DNA of 64,000 bases, taken from assembly GCA_023432985.1 (NCBI GenBank), contig JAEZEQ010000004.1, forward strand, positions 27,310 through 91,309, given 5' to 3'. How positions within the stretch are numbered: position 1 is the stretch's first letter; each line of letters begins with the position of its first letter. Source of the stretch: Bacteroidota bacterium (lineage in GTDB: Bacteria > Bacteroidota > Bacteroidia > CAIKAF01). Of this stretch, positions 17,117-27,411 are shown one piece after another. Position numbers and translations under genes: made by a program. Under the pieces are notes generated by a model. The model did not search any database. It was not told the DNA's origin and saw nothing but the letters and a program-made list of their open reading frames with translations.

Positions 17117-19264
17117 ATGAAATTAGAAGCTATTTCACATACATTTGAAACCATACCCGGATTTGAGATTACCTTAGAAACCGGCAAAATGGCCAGACAA
17201 GCAGATGGAGCTGTAGTACTACGTTGTGGTGAGACCATGATATTAGCCACAGTGGTTGCTGCCAAGGAGGCTCGTGAGGGTCAGGGATTTTTTCCATTAT
17301 CTGTTGAATACAGAGAAAAGTATGCCTCAACGGGTCGATTTCCCGGAGGATTTTTGAAACGTGAAGCACGTCCCAGCGACAACGAAGTTCTTATTTCGCG
17401 TTTAATTGACCGGGCTCTTCGTCCTCTTTTTCCTGAGGATTATTATTGCGAGGTTCAGGTATTTGTACAATTGATTTCTGCCGATAAAAACATTCAACCC
17501 GATGCTTTGGCCGGTTTGGCCGCCAGTGCAGCACTAGCTGTTTCGGATATTCCGTTTAGCGGTCCTATCTCCGAAGTGCGTGTTGCAAAAATCGATGGAG
17601 CCTATGTAATTAATCCCGGTTTCGACAAAATGTCGGAATCGACCATAGATATGATAGTAGCCGGTACTTCAAAAAATATTTTGATGGTAGAGGGCGAAAT
17701 GAAAGAAATCAGCGAAGCAGAAATGGTGGAAGCCATCAGCATTGCGCATGAAGCTATTAAAGTGCAATGTCAGGCTCAATTAGACCTGGCTGCAAAAGCC
17801 GGTATTTCCGGAGAGAAGCGTGAAATTCCGGCATTTCCGCATAATCAGGAATTGCGTTTCAAAATGCAAGCCGAACTATATGATAAAATTTACGCCGCTA
17901 TGTCTATTGCTACAGCAAAACATGAGCGTCGCGATACATTGAAAAAAATAAAAGAAGAATTCTGTGCTTCGTATAGTGAGGAAGAATTGGCCGAACTTTC
18001 CGGATTAATCGAAAAATATTTTGGCGATTTGGAATGGGAAGCGGCCAGAAATCTGACTTTAAATGAGCGCAAAAGATTAGACGGACGTGCATTGGACGAA
18101 GTTAGACCTATTTGGATCGAACCCAACTTCCTTCCGGCCGTGCATGGTTCAGCCTTATTTACACGTGGCGAAACGCAATCGCTTACAACGGTAACCCTGG
18201 GTACCAAGCTCGATGAGCAATTGATCGATCAACCCATAAACCAAGGTACAGAGCGTTTCCTATTGCATTATAATTTCCCTCCTTTCTCTACAGGGGAAGC
18301 AAAACCGGTTAGAGGTGTAAGTCGCCGCGAAATCGGACATGGAAATTTGGCTCTACGTGCTTTGAAAAACATCTTAAAATCTGTAACCGATAATCCATAC
18401 ACCATCCGCGTTGTTTCGGATATTTTGGAATCCAACGGATCTTCTTCCATGGCCACTGTTTGTGCCGGTTCACTTGCCCTACACGATGCCGGAATTAAAA
18501 TGCCTAAACACGTATCCGGAATTGCAATGGGATTAATTACCGACAATAGCGGAAAATATGCCATTCTATCGGATATACTCGGAGATGAAGATCACCTGGG
18601 AGATATGGACTTTAAAGTATGTGGCACCGCTGATGGTATTACCGCTTGCCAGATGGATATAAAAGTGGACGGACTTTCGATGCAAATTATGACCGAAGCA
18701 TTGGAACAAGCCAAAAGAGGACGTCTTCATATCTTATCTAAGATGATTGAAGCATTACCTACTCCACGCGAAGACTACAAAGAATTTGTTCCAAGAATTG
18801 AGCGTATTGTAATACATAAAGATTTTATCGGAGCCGTTATTGGTCCCGGTGGAAAAATTATTCAGGAAATGCAAGCAGCTACCAATACGGTTATTACCAT
18901 TGAAGAAGTGGACGGTAAAGGTATAGTGGAAATTGCATCCAACGATAAAGCCGGAATTGAAGCAGCGTTGACCCGTATTAAAGGTATTACAACCATACCC
19001 GAAGTTGGCGATGTATATAAAGCAAAAGTGGTAAGCAATGTGGACTTCGGTTCCTTCGTTGAATTCCTTCCCGGAAAGCAAGGATTGGTTCATATTTCTG
19101 AATTGGCTTGGGAAAGAGTTGCCAAAAGCGACGATGTAGTAAGTCAAGGCGATATCATCGATGTTAAATTAATCGGCGTGGATGAAAAAAACGGCAAATT
19201 CAAACTTAGTCGCAAGGTATTATTACCTAAACCGGAGAAAAAACAAGAATCAACAGAACAATAA
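17117..19264 (+). CDS. pnp: Polyribonucleotide nucleotidyltransferase
   Basis: A 715-residue PNPase with complete architecture. Two RNase PH domains (residues about 10-220 and 320-540; [13 protein letters not shown] and the catalytic-site segment [16 protein letters not shown]) are joined by an alpha-helical linker. A KH domain ([15 protein letters not shown]) and an S1 domain ([20 protein letters not shown]) end the protein. It degrades RNA 3' to 5' by phosphorolysis in the degradosome and follows rpsO as in most bacteria. Confidence 0.98.
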   Translation: MKLEAISHTFETIPGFEITLETGKMARQADGAVVLRCGETMILATVVAAKEAREGQGFFPLSVEYREKYASTGRFPGGFLKREARPSDNEVLISRLIDRALRPLFPEDYYCEVQVFVQLISADKNIQPDALAGLAASAALAVSDIPFSGPISEVRVAKIDGAYVINPGFDKMSESTIDMIVAGTSKNILMVEGEMKEISEAEMVEAISIAHEAIKVQCQAQLDLAAKAGISGEKREIPAFPHNQELRFKMQAELYDKIYAAMSIATAKHERRDTLKKIKEEFCASYSEEELAELSGLIEKYFGDLEWEAARNLTLNERKRLDGRALDEVRPIWIEPNFLPAVHGSALFTRGETQSLTTVTLGTKLDEQLIDQPINQGTERFLLHYNFPPFSTGEAKPVRGVSRREIGHGNLALRALKNILKSVTDNPYTIRVVSDILESNGSSSMATVCAGSLALHDAGIKMPKHVSGIAMGLITDNSGKYAILSDILGDEDHLGDMDFKVCGTADGITACQMDIKVDGLSMQIMTEALEQAKRGRLHILSKMIEALPTPREDYKEFVPRIERIVIHKDFIGAVIGPGGKIIQEMQAATNTVITIEEVDGKGIVEIASNDKAGIEAALTRIKGITTIPEVGDVYKAKVVSNVDFGSFVEFLPGKQGLVHISELAWERVAKSDDVVSQGDIIDVKLIGVDEKNGKFKLSRKVLLPKPEKKQESTEQ

Positions 19265-19290
19265 TCGCGTTTTATTATATCTCCTTATTT

Positions 19291-19321
19291 CCCCAATGCA
19301 TTTCCATTGGGGATTTTTTTT
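19291..19321 (+). terminator. pnp intrinsic terminator
   Basis: Perfect 8-bp stem CCCCAATG/CATTGGGG (19291-19298 with 19305-19312) with a six-base loop, followed by A and a run of T. Confidence 0.9.
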
Positions 19322-19407
19322 GCCTATATGCTTCTTTTAAATAGCCCTAACTCCCATTATCTATAATATTATTTGTAAAATTGTATTCATACAACTTATA
19401 TTAAATC

Positions 19408-19884
19408 ATGTCCACATCAAAAAGAATTGCCATATTTCCGGGCACTTTCGACCCGGTAACTGCAGGTCACGAATCCATGGTAGTCAAAGCCTCGCAATTG
19501 TTTGATGAGATTATTGTAGCCATAGGCTATAATGCTTCAAAACCCACCGGATATTTCAGCATGGAACAACGTATGGAATTTTTAAGGCATACCTTTCAAC
19601 ATATTCCTAATGTAAAAATTGATGCCTATCAGGGATTAACAACCGACTTTTGTAAGCAAAAAAATGCACGTTTTATTCTTAGAGGCCTTCGCTCTTCTAC
19701 CGATTTCGAATACGAAAGAAATATAGCTCAGGCCAATAATGCCCTCGTTCCCGAAATCGAAACCGTTTTTCTCATTTCATCACCGGGACTTTCAGCTGTT
19801 AACTCGAGCATAGTGCGCGATATACATAGACATGGAGGCGACGTCAAACAGTTTTTGCCAACGGCCATTCATTCCTACTTTTAA
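19408..19884 (+). CDS. coaD: Phosphopantetheine adenylyltransferase
   Basis: A 158-residue nucleotidyltransferase with the GTFDPVTAGHESMV motif (residues 11-24, the T/HxGH signature), RGLRSSTDFEYERNIAQANN and the C-terminal SSIVRDI segment. It makes dephospho-CoA from 4'-phosphopantetheine and ATP, the penultimate step of CoA synthesis. It stands between the pnp terminator and a gene for a secreted thioredoxin-fold protein 54 bases later. Confidence 0.97.
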   Translation: MSTSKRIAIFPGTFDPVTAGHESMVVKASQLFDEIIVAIGYNASKPTGYFSMEQRMEFLRHTFQHIPNVKIDAYQGLTTDFCKQKNARFILRGLRSSTDFEYERNIAQANNALVPEIETVFLISSPGLSAVNSSIVRDIHRHGGDVKQFLPTAIHSYF

Positions 19885-19938
19885 TTAAAAATTTGTTAAG
19901 CATTTACTGCCTTCTCAATTAATCCGTTTCCATATAAT

Positions 19939-21300
19939 ATGAAATCACTTCTTCTTGTTATTCTTATTTTAAGTCAAACGGCACTATGGGCACAAAATGG
20001 TCGGACTACCTACGTAAAAGGACGCATTGACGATGCCAAATTGCAAGAAATTCGAATAGCCGTTTTTGAAGATTATTTTTCGCTTAAACCCAATATTTTA
20101 GCAAAAGCGAAAATTAAAGATCTGCAATTCAAACTTGAATTCAATATAGACAAACCTTATGTAGCCCGATTGTATGGGGGATTGTACGACAAACAGCTGA
20201 TATTGGAGCCGGGCATGGAATATGAAGTATACGTACGCAATGATAGTACGCAACGCCTCAAAATAGTCCAAAATAACGCAGGTTCAGAAATAAATAAACT
20301 CTATGTAGACCTCCTTTTTCATTTCGACGAATTTATATCGAAAAATGATATGAAAATTGTCCGCGGTCAATATACCAAAGAGATATTGCAGTTTACCCAA
20401 AACCTGAAAGACTCTCTGCAAAACGAAATGAAAAATCCGCTTATAGCTGATTTTATAAACTATAGATGTGCCGAACTCGAAATTGCAGGTAGGGCAAAAT
20501 CACGCTCTAAAATTTATGTAGACTATCTCTATAAAGAACCCATTCATATTTATGGAGCCGAATTCATGGCCTTTGTTAAGGATTTTTACGGAGGTTATTT
20601 CTACGAGAATTATATCAAAAACAGTTCGGAACCCATACGAAACATTATTAAAAACCAAATGGGATGGACTGCCTTGAGTAAAGCCTTCGATTCCATTCCA
20701 TACTATGGGAATAAAAGCGATTTAAGAGATTTGGCTTTATTGGTCGGACTTTCGGAAGCCCTGTATGATAAAGACAATTTCGATCCGGAAAATATATGGT
20801 TCCTCTTTCGCGAAGCAGCCAAGAAAAATGAGAACGAACAAATACGTATCGCCGCAACACATTTTCTTGAAAAATATGCACCCCTCGAAAAAGGAATGGC
20901 CTTACCTATCATCGACATAATGGACGAAAAAAATAAAAGCCTTTCTCTGCAAACCTTTATCGGAAAGCCAATCTATCTCTGCTTTTTTGACCCCTTTACT
21001 GAAACGAGTACCATAGAAATTTCGAGCTTAAGTTACCTCTACGAAAAGTACAAAAACAGCATACATTTTGTTCCCGTTGCCGTTAAAGCAAGTGCTTATG
21101 AATTGCAAGAGTTTAAACTCGGAAACGGCATTACGCTTCCTCTTTACAGAACAGAAAATGTGGAGGATTTAATCCCCTTCCGCATACGAAGCACCATAGC
21201 CTTTTTTACCATAAATGCCAAAGGCGAATTTGTAAATGGAAATGGCCCTATGCCACTTTTTGCCGATTCTGAATTGGAAGCCCTTTCAGCAGGTCGATAA
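19939..21300 (+). CDS. Secreted thioredoxin-fold protein without active-site cysteines
   Basis: A 453-residue protein with a Sec signal peptide (MKSLLLVILILSQTALWA, then Q). The N-terminal beta-rich part (KGRIDDAKLQEIRIAVFEDY) resembles the DUF4369-type domain that precedes TlpA domains in Bacteroidota. The middle is helical. The C-terminal 140 residues have a TlpA/thioredoxin-like pattern (LQTFIGKPIYLCFFDPF ... FVPVAVKAS). Where WCxxC is expected the sequence reads FDPFTETSTIEI, so thiol redox catalysis is unlikely. A chaperone-like or binding role is possible. Confidence 0.75.
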   Translation: MKSLLLVILILSQTALWAQNGRTTYVKGRIDDAKLQEIRIAVFEDYFSLKPNILAKAKIKDLQFKLEFNIDKPYVARLYGGLYDKQLILEPGMEYEVYVRNDSTQRLKIVQNNAGSEINKLYVDLLFHFDEFISKNDMKIVRGQYTKEILQFTQNLKDSLQNEMKNPLIADFINYRCAELEIAGRAKSRSKIYVDYLYKEPIHIYGAEFMAFVKDFYGGYFYENYIKNSSEPIRNIIKNQMGWTALSKAFDSIPYYGNKSDLRDLALLVGLSEALYDKDNFDPENIWFLFREAAKKNENEQIRIAATHFLEKYAPLEKGMALPIIDIMDEKNKSLSLQTFIGKPIYLCFFDPFTETSTIEISSLSYLYEKYKNSIHFVPVAVKASAYELQEFKLGNGITLPLYRTENVEDLIPFRIRSTIAFFTINAKGEFVNGNGPMPLFADSELEALSAGR

Positions 21301-21339
21301 GGCTATATATTTGTCGGTCACAATCAATTCCTATTTCGT

Positions 21340-21347
21340 TATATTTG
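21340..21347 (+). promoter_or_regulatory. -7 promoter box TATATTTG, 4 nt before ATG
   Basis: Exact TAnnTTTG match. TGCT separates it from the ATG at 21352, predicting a leaderless mRNA. A TTTG at 21310-21313 is 26 bases upstream, too far for a normal -33 box. Confidence 0.6.
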
Positions 21348-21351
21348 TGCT

Positions 21352-22818
21352 ATGAAGCATATTGTATTTTTATCCATTGCCACATATATAATCAGCATGT
21401 CTCTTTCGCTGCACGGTCAACGAAAGCTTGATGCCTATTATAATTACGGTATTTTCAAGAACCAAAATGAAGAAATTTATATAGAAAATTACCTTCGTAT
21501 TTTGCCCAAAACCTATTTTATAAAAAATAACGGACAAGGGGAACGCAGTGGCCGTGTTTCGGTGCACTTTACATATAGCTCGGGCAGCAGTATTGTATTT
21601 GAAGATAAGATTATTTTAAGCACGGGCGAACTTCTACCCACAGATACAAATTCCTATTCCCTACCCGGAATTTTCAGACATCCGCTGAAAGAAGGCAATT
21701 ATAAATTGCAGATATATCTGGAAGATCTACATGCCGATGGAATAAATACACTTACCCACAGCGATAGTATTTTCGTACATTTTAATAAAAACAAACCTCA
21801 AATGAGTTTTCCCTTTTTTACATCTGAAGTTAAAGCCGAAGAACAGGGAAGTATTTTCAACAAAAGCGGACTTTTTATGCTTCCTTATGAAGGAATTACA
21901 TGGCATAATCAGAGCGAATTCATGACCTTTTATCAAGAGATTTATGGGGCATCGAGCTATATAAAAGACAGCATTTATTTATTGCATTATTACCTTCAGG
22001 ATTTAAGTAATGATCAGGTTATTTCAGAAACCGAGCAAAGTAAAATTCTACCCCTTCAATCTTTCAATGCCAGTATAAATTATCTTCCCATTAAAGACCT
22101 GAAGCCGGGGTTTTATTTTTTTGTAGCCGAGGTCAGAGATATAAATCAGAACGTTTATACACAGTCCAAAATGTATGTCCAAATCGTTGGGAAAGAGCCG
22201 GAATTCAACCTAAGCGATATAGAATCTGTAGGAACCGAATGGCTCACCTACGTCAACAACCGCGATACACTTGAAGAATATATTCGTTCGCTCGCTCCCA
22301 TTAGCAACCGCAACGAAATCAACCTCGCACAATCCATACTCAAAAGCGAAAACAGCGATGCCTTAAAAAAGTATATCGTTTCGTATTGGTATAGAAAGAG
22401 TGGAGAAGACAGGTTGCAGGCTTTTAAAGATTATCGTTTCAAGGTAGGTTTTGTAAACACTTATTTTTCCACACCCATACGTCGCGGTTATCAGACCGAC
22501 AGAGGTCGTGTTTATCTGCAATATGGTCCACCCGATGTACGCAGCGAAAGGCCAAATGAACCGCACGCCTATCCTTACGAAATTTGGTGGTATTATAAGT
22601 TGAAAACACAATCGAACCGCAAATTTGTATTCTATACCACAGAATCGGCCACTAATGATTATGAGCTGCTTCATTCGGATGCAATCGGCGAAAGACGAAC
22701 GCCTAATTGGGAATTTATACTGAACGGCAGAGGCAAAAAAGACTCAGATATAGACAATAATTCCTATCAACAAAACTATGGATCATGGGGCAATGATTTA
22801 TGGCGAACACCTAGGTAA
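21352..22818 (+). CDS. GWxTD domain-containing protein
   Basis: A 488-residue protein with a signal peptide (MKHIVFLSIATYIISMSLSL, then HGQ). The C-terminal GWxTD domain is recognisable by RVNTYFS-like FKVGFVNTYFSTPIRRGYQ and TDRGRVYLQYGPPDV, followed by YPYEIWWYYK. GWxTD proteins are secreted proteins of unknown function found in Bacteroidota and other phyla. The canonical Gly-Trp is replaced here by GYQTD. The upstream part is beta-rich with no named domain. The gene has its own promoter box directly before the start codon. Confidence 0.85.
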   Translation: MKHIVFLSIATYIISMSLSLHGQRKLDAYYNYGIFKNQNEEIYIENYLRILPKTYFIKNNGQGERSGRVSVHFTYSSGSSIVFEDKIILSTGELLPTDTNSYSLPGIFRHPLKEGNYKLQIYLEDLHADGINTLTHSDSIFVHFNKNKPQMSFPFFTSEVKAEEQGSIFNKSGLFMLPYEGITWHNQSEFMTFYQEIYGASSYIKDSIYLLHYYLQDLSNDQVISETEQSKILPLQSFNASINYLPIKDLKPGFYFFVAEVRDINQNVYTQSKMYVQIVGKEPEFNLSDIESVGTEWLTYVNNRDTLEEYIRSLAPISNRNEINLAQSILKSENSDALKKYIVSYWYRKSGEDRLQAFKDYRFKVGFVNTYFSTPIRRGYQTDRGRVYLQYGPPDVRSERPNEPHAYPYEIWWYYKLKTQSNRKFVFYTTESATNDYELLHSDAIGERRTPNWEFILNGRGKKDSDIDNNSYQQNYGSWGNDLWRTPR

Positions 22819-22843
22819 TACTTCTTTTGCATTTAATTTTTCG

Positions 22844-22851
22844 TAATTTTG
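22844..22851 (+). promoter_or_regulatory. -7 promoter box TAATTTTG
   Basis: Exact TAnnTTTG match, 20 bases before the ureohydrolase ATG. A TTTG at 22826-22829 is only 14 bases away, so the -33 element is not standard. Confidence 0.5.
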
Positions 22852-22871
22852 CAGTATTATATTAAGGCAAA

Positions 22872-23927
22872 ATGGAGCAAAGCAAAGCGGCAAAAATCAG
22901 GCAATTCAACCCCAATGATTTAGCAAATGAAAATTCGAATATATTTGGGTTACCTTTTCTTGCCGAAGAATCGGACACCATTTTAATTCCCGTTCCGTGG
23001 GAGGTGACCGTATCTTATGGAGCCGGTACAGCCAAAGGGCCACAGGTAATTATGGAGGCCTCTAAGCAGGTCGACCTTTTTCATCTTTCTGTGAGAGATG
23101 GTTGGAAACAAGGAATATTTATGGATGATATTCCCCATGATATTTTAAAGACCTCGAAAAAATATAGAAAAAAAGCCGAAAAAATCATCGATGCATTAAG
23201 TGAAGGTCCACTTTCTGAGGAAATGAAAGCTTTACAGGAAGAAATAAATCAGCAGTCTAAAAGTCTGAATGCCTACGTAAAAGCCAAAAGTGAAAAGTAT
23301 TTACAACAAAATAAAAATGTAGGTCTTGTAGGCGGCGATCATAGTACACCCCTTGGTTTTATTAAAGCCGTAGCCGAAAAACACAAGGACATAAGCGTAC
23401 TTCAAATAGATGCCCATGCCGATTTACGTAATGCATACGAGGGCTTCACTTATTCGCATGCCTCCATTATGTATAATGTATTGAAAGAAATACCCCAGGT
23501 TAAAAAGCTGGTTCAAGTGGGCATACGCGATTTTTGCGAAGAAGAATACGAGTTGATTCAATCAGAGCCTAAGCGCATTCAATGCTTTTTTTATGAGCAT
23601 ATGGCTCAAGACAAATTCAATGGAAAAACCTGGGATACGCAATGCAAAGAAATCATATCTAAACTTAGTAAAAAGGTTTATATATCCTTCGATATAGACG
23701 GGTTAGATCCCAAATATTGCCCCAATACGGGTACGCCTGTACCGGGCGGATTGGAATTTCATGAAGCGGTATATTTAATTCGGAAAATTGTAGAAAGCGG
23801 AAAACAAATAGTGGGCTTCGACCTAAATGAGGTTGGAGACAGTGAAGATGAATGGGATGCAAATGTAGGTGCCAGAATGTTGTTCGAACTCTGCCACTGG
23901 TCTGCTGTATCCAAAGTAAGAAAATAG
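22872..23927 (+). CDS. Ureohydrolase (arginase/agmatinase/formimidoylglutamase family)
   Basis: A 351-residue ureohydrolase with all manganese-binding motifs: VGGDHSTP, DAHADL and SFDIDGLDP, plus an Asn/His segment (YSHASIMYNVL). The family cleaves guanidino or formimino groups, releasing urea, ammonia or formamide. The insertion between residues 85 and 135 (helical, Lys/Glu-rich) makes it longer than typical SpeB. Substrate (agmatine, arginine or formiminoglutamate) is not decided by sequence. The DUF983 gene follows by 12 bases. Confidence 0.93.
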   Translation: MEQSKAAKIRQFNPNDLANENSNIFGLPFLAEESDTILIPVPWEVTVSYGAGTAKGPQVIMEASKQVDLFHLSVRDGWKQGIFMDDIPHDILKTSKKYRKKAEKIIDALSEGPLSEEMKALQEEINQQSKSLNAYVKAKSEKYLQQNKNVGLVGGDHSTPLGFIKAVAEKHKDISVLQIDAHADLRNAYEGFTYSHASIMYNVLKEIPQVKKLVQVGIRDFCEEEYELIQSEPKRIQCFFYEHMAQDKFNGKTWDTQCKEIISKLSKKVYISFDIDGLDPKYCPNTGTPVPGGLEFHEAVYLIRKIVESGKQIVGFDLNEVGDSEDEWDANVGARMLFELCHWSAVSKVRK

Positions 23928-23939
23928 AAATTTTAAATA

Positions 23940-24341
23940 ATGAAAAAAGGATTTGTATACAGCGTGGTGAAGGAAAAATGTCCCCGCTGTAATGAAGGCG
24001 ACTTATTTAAACACAAAGGTCTTTGGAGTTTAAAGGATATCGGAGCCACACACGAAAGATGTTCGGTTTGCAATCAGGATTTTATGATGGAGGACGGGTT
24101 CTACCTGGGGGCTACTTATGTAAGTTATGCCATTGCAATTGGGATTGCCGTACCTATTCTCACCATTTTATCTATAGGATTTGGCGTAGATTTCTTTATC
24201 ATACTTGGCGTAATCTTGGTCGTATTACTCCTGCTTACCCCTCCTATTATGCGTTATTCCAGAAGTATTTGGTTCAATTTTTTTGTGCATTACGACAAAG
24301 ATTGGAAGCAGGAAAACGAAAAACAGAAATTACAGGCCTAA
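23940..24341 (+). CDS. DUF983 membrane protein
   Basis: A 133-residue protein with an N-terminal zinc-ribbon-like part (CPRCNEGDLF and CSVCNQDF, two CxxC pairs) and two hydrophobic helices (residues about 65-105), the layout of DUF983. Function of the family is unknown. Its stop codon overlaps the stop of the converging PAP2 gene (24338-24341, CTAA read on both strands). It is probably cotranscribed with the ureohydrolase gene. Confidence 0.9.
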   Translation: MKKGFVYSVVKEKCPRCNEGDLFKHKGLWSLKDIGATHERCSVCNQDFMMEDGFYLGATYVSYAIAIGIAVPILTILSIGFGVDFFIILGVILVVLLLLTPPIMRYSRSIWFNFFVHYDKDWKQENEKQKLQA

Positions 24342-24928
24342 GTATTTCTGATTTTATACTTACTATTTATATAGCGAAGCACTTTCTTGTAGATCCAAAA
24401 CAAGATAAGTGCCGATATAATCCCATATAACCATCCGACAAGTATATCACCCGGATAGTGCACGCCTACCATTATGCGACTTATAGACACCAATACCGAA
24501 AAGGAAAAAAACAAAATCAAACTGCTTTTTTTCATGAAGAGATAGGGTGCAAACAGAAGCCAACAAAAAAGGACCAATCCCATACTATTAGCGGCATGGC
24601 CTGAAAAAAAACCATAGGCTCCACAATGCGGAGCCAGAAAATTCATTTGTTCCAAAAGCGTATCAACCTGGCAAGGTCTGGGTCTTTGTACGGAATGTTT
24701 GACCAGATTTGCTCCCTGATCTGTAACTACAAAGAGTAAGACTATAAAAAACAATGGAAGAAAGCCTTTGCGTTTCCATTTATAAAAGAGAAAAAAAGTG
24801 GCAGGCAATACGAAAATCAGCCAGGCATAATGCGAACTGAAAAAACGCCAAAAAGCATCATTGTGCAGAAAAGAACATGTATTGAGTTCTATAAATAACT
24901 GACTATCTAAATCGAGCATATAGGGCAT
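24338..24928 (-). CDS. PAP2-type membrane phosphatase
   Basis: A 196-residue membrane protein with the three-part phosphatidic-acid-phosphatase signature: KHSVQRPRP, FFSGHAANSM and SRIMVGVHYPGD. There are about five helices, and the catalytic His residues face the periplasm. Likely substrates are undecaprenyl pyrophosphate or lipid phosphates, but the sequence does not decide. It is the last gene of the yebC-obgE run and overlaps the DUF983 stop codon tail to tail. Confidence 0.93.
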   Translation of the reverse strand: MPYMLDLDSQLFIELNTCSFLHNDAFWRFFSSHYAWLIFVLPATFFLFYKWKRKGFLPLFFIVLLFVVTDQGANLVKHSVQRPRPCQVDTLLEQMNFLAPHCGAYGFFSGHAANSMGLVLFCWLLFAPYLFMKKSSLILFFSFSVLVSISRIMVGVHYPGDILVGWLYGIISALILFWIYKKVLRYINSKYKIRNT

Positions 24929-24931
24929 GAT

Positions 24932-25540
24932 TTACTCTTTATGCCGGCTTTTCAATAAAAAGGCCGCTTCTCCGGATATATTTTTCATTTCTTCTTTTGC
25001 ACCTATGCGCTCAAGATATGCACAATAGACACCATTTCCACAGTTCCCTATACGCAAAAACAACCAATCATCATCGTTTGGGTTTGCCGAATAGAGATAG
25101 GCGTCATAAAAATCCCCTTTTTCATCTTCATCTCTACATGTTGCCAGCACAATACCGCTATTCAATACCGCAGTGAAAGGACCTTCGCTAAATTTATCTT
25201 TACGTATACTCATTCGAATGTCCAACAAGATGTCGGTATAACTGATCATTTTAACGTTCAAATCTATACAGATATCATTTTTACATCCGTATAGGTTAAC
25301 CGATTGGTGGAGGGGAAATAATTCAGGAAATTGAAATTTAAAATCCGATTTTCCAGATTCTTTAATTTCCATAAATGCTTTATCAAAAATCAGTTCGGCA
25401 TGAGGGAACATGTTTTCCACATCATGCACAAAAACAGGATTATACATAGATTCCTCGCTCACAAAGCGACTTTGCTGTGCATAAAGCGGCAAAGACAAAA
25501 TGAGTAAAAAAAAAGAAAAACCAAGTAGGCTAAAATTCAT
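24932..25540 (-). CDS. Hypothetical secreted protein
   Basis: A 202-residue protein with a clear Sec signal peptide (MNFSLLGFSFFLLILSLPLY, cut after AQ). The mature part has an YGCKNDICIDLN segment with two close Cys residues, possibly a disulfide, and further Cys residues in ATCRD, GNCGNGVYCAY. I recognise no family. It sits between obgE (stop 25542, start 25540) and the PAP2 gene, so it is probably cotranscribed with both. Confidence 0.75.
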   Translation of the reverse strand: MNFSLLGFSFFLLILSLPLYAQQSRFVSEESMYNPVFVHDVENMFPHAELIFDKAFMEIKESGKSDFKFQFPELFPLHQSVNLYGCKNDICIDLNVKMISYTDILLDIRMSIRKDKFSEGPFTAVLNSGIVLATCRDEDEKGDFYDAYLYSANPNDDDWLFLRIGNCGNGVYCAYLERIGAKEEMKNISGEAAFLLKSRHKE

Positions 25541-25541
25541 G

Positions 25542-26528
25542 TTATCTATTCACTTCTTTCCAGATCAAATCCTTCAAAGCAGAAATACCTTCGCCGCTGT
25601 GCGAAGAAAAGAACACAAATTGCATATCCGCATATTCCTTTTTAAGGGCTGTTTTCAATTCTTCATCGAGCATATCGGCTTTACTAATGGCCAAAAGGCG
25701 CGGTTTATCCATTAATTCGGGATTATATTTCTCTAATTCATTACACAAGATAGCATAATCTTTTCTATAATCCGAACTATCGGCGGGAATTAAAAACAAC
25801 AATACGGCATTTCTTTCGATATGGCGCAGGAAACGAAGTCCGAGTCCTTTTCCTTCATGGGCACCCTCTATAATTCCGGGTATATCGGCCATAATGAAGG
25901 ATTTGTGATCATGATACGAAACGATTCCTAATTGAGGAACCAAGGTTGTAAAAGGATAATTTGCTATTTCGGGTTTTGCTGCAGAAAGCGTAGAGAGCAG
26001 GGTACTTTTTCCGGCATTTGGAAAACCTACCAGACCCACATCTGCCAGCACTTTCAACTCAAGAATAATCCATCCTTCAAGACCTTCACCGCCCGGTTGC
26101 GCAAATCGAGGTGTTTGTACGGTTGAGGATTTAAAATAATCATTACCCAAACCCCCTCTTCCACCTTTCATGAGAATATATTCTTGATTTTCTTCTGTAA
26201 TTTCGAACAAAATCTCTCGGGTTTCACCGTCTCTTACCACGGTTCCCAGAGGTACATCCACAATAACATCTTCGCCATCTTTCCCGTGTTTCAGGGATCC
26301 CATACCGTTTTGACCATTGGTGGCATGAATATGTTTGCGGTATTTCAGGTGCAGGAGAGTCCACAATTGAGGGTTAGCACGCAGAATAATATGTCCGCCT
26401 CGCCCTCCGTCACCACCATCCGGGCCTCCTTTGGGAATATACTTTTCTCTACGAAAAGAGATTGCACCATTTCCACCGCTTCCGGAGCGAAAGAAAATTT
26501 TCACATAGTCAACAAAATTGGAGGCCAT
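25542..26528 (-). CDS. obgE: Obg/CgtA GTPase
   Basis: A 328-residue GTPase. The Gly-rich N-terminal Obg domain ([31 protein letters not shown]) spans residues 1-155. The G domain follows with G1 [10 protein letters not shown]3 [10 protein letters not shown] and G4 SKAD. The extra C-terminal domain of some Obg proteins is absent. It is essential for late 50S assembly and stress control. It follows the yebC-like gene closely and precedes an unknown secreted protein. Confidence 0.97.
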   Translation of the reverse strand: MASNFVDYVKIFFRSGSGGNGAISFRREKYIPKGGPDGGDGGRGGHIILRANPQLWTLLHLKYRKHIHATNGQNGMGSLKHGKDGEDVIVDVPLGTVVRDGETREILFEITEENQEYILMKGGRGGLGNDYFKSSTVQTPRFAQPGGEGLEGWIILELKVLADVGLVGFPNAGKSTLLSTLSAAKPEIANYPFTTLVPQLGIVSYHDHKSFIMADIPGIIEGAHEGKGLGLRFLRHIERNAVLLFLIPADSSDYRKDYAILCNELEKYNPELMDKPRLLAISKADMLDEELKTALKKEYADMQFVFFSSHSGEGISALKDLIWKEVNR

Positions 26529-26546
26529 TGAATAAAATTAAGCAGC

Positions 26547-27257
26547 TTACGCCATATTTGTATATACCTTTTGAACGTCGTCATCTTGTTCCAAACGTTC
26601 AATCAGTTTAATCACATCTTCTTCCTGTTCTTCAGATAATTGGGTCGTATTTTGGGGAATCCATTCCAATTCGGCGCTCAATACTTCCATTTTTCTTTCT
26701 TCTAATGCTTTCTGCATATTTCCGAATTCAGAAAAAGCACAGTGAATAATTAAATTATTTTCTTCATCGCGACCCAAATCTTCCAGTCCGAAATCAATCA
26801 ATTCCAGCTCCAATTCTTCATCCGCATTCGAAGTATCTTTCACTTTGAAGGTTCCTGTTCTGGTGAACATAAAACTCACACTTCCGCTATTACCCATATT
26901 TCCTCCACCTTTATTAAAATGCGAACGAACATTGGCAACAGTACGAACCGAATTATCCGTAGCAGTTTCCACCAATACGGCAATACCATGCGGTGCATAC
27001 CCTTCGTACAATACCTCCTCAAAATTGTCCAAAGTCTTATCCGATGCACGCTTAATGGCTGCATCAATGCGATCTTTGGGCATGTTAACCGAGCGCGCAT
27101 TCTGAATACAACGACGCAGCTGGGCATTATTGTCGGGATCAGGTCCGGCGGCTTTAACAGCTATTGCAATTTCTTTTCCAATTCGGGTAAATTGTTTTGC
27201 CATTCTATCGTAGCGGGCAAACATTTTATGCTTTCGTGTTTCGAAAATACGACCCAT
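26547..27257 (-). CDS. YebC/PmpR family protein
   Basis: A 236-residue protein matching the YebC/TACO1 family: [46 protein letters not shown] and [21 protein letters not shown]. Members help ribosomes through proline stretches or act as regulators. The start at 27257 is chosen because family homology begins at MGR, and the longer open frame up to 27290 would put its start inside the -7 box at 27288-27295. Its N-terminus lacks the usual 'AGHSKW' form and starts with the variant common in Bacteroidota. Confidence 0.95.
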   Translation of the reverse strand: MGRIFETRKHKMFARYDRMAKQFTRIGKEIAIAVKAAGPDPDNNAQLRRCIQNARSVNMPKDRIDAAIKRASDKTLDNFEEVLYEGYAPHGIAVLVETATDNSVRTVANVRSHFNKGGGNMGNSGSVSFMFTRTGTFKVKDTSNADEELELELIDFGLEDLGRDEENNLIIHCAFSEFGNMQKALEERKMEVLSAELEWIPQNTTQLSEEQEEDVIKLIERLEQDDDVQKVYTNMA

Positions 27258-27287
27258 TGAATAATAGTGTTTTGTTAAATAAGGCTG

Positions 27288-27295
27288 CAAAGATA
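27288..27295 (-). promoter_or_regulatory. -7 promoter box TATCTTTG of the yebC-obgE unit
   Basis: Exact TAnnTTTG match on the minus strand, 30 bases before the yebC ATG. It overlaps the first codons of the longer open frame and so decides for the start at 27257. Confidence 0.55.
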
Positions 27296-27384
27296 CACTA
27301 ATTCAATGAAAAATCCGTAATTTATCGGTCTTACTTTTCCGATAAATCAGAAAAATTATAGGTAGTACAGTCTAATATTTATTT

Positions 27385-27392
27385 TACTTTTG
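27385..27392 (+). promoter_or_regulatory. -7 promoter box TACTTTTG of the gldFG unit
   Basis: Exact TAnnTTTG match, 19 bases before the gldF ATG. No TTTG is found at the -33 position. Confidence 0.55.
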
Positions 27393-27411
27393 TCAAAACG
27401 AGTTAAAAGAT

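Noticed and set aside
27258..27290. Upstream start for the YebC-like gene
   Set aside because: These codons overlap the -7 box, and family homology begins at MGR encoded at 27257.
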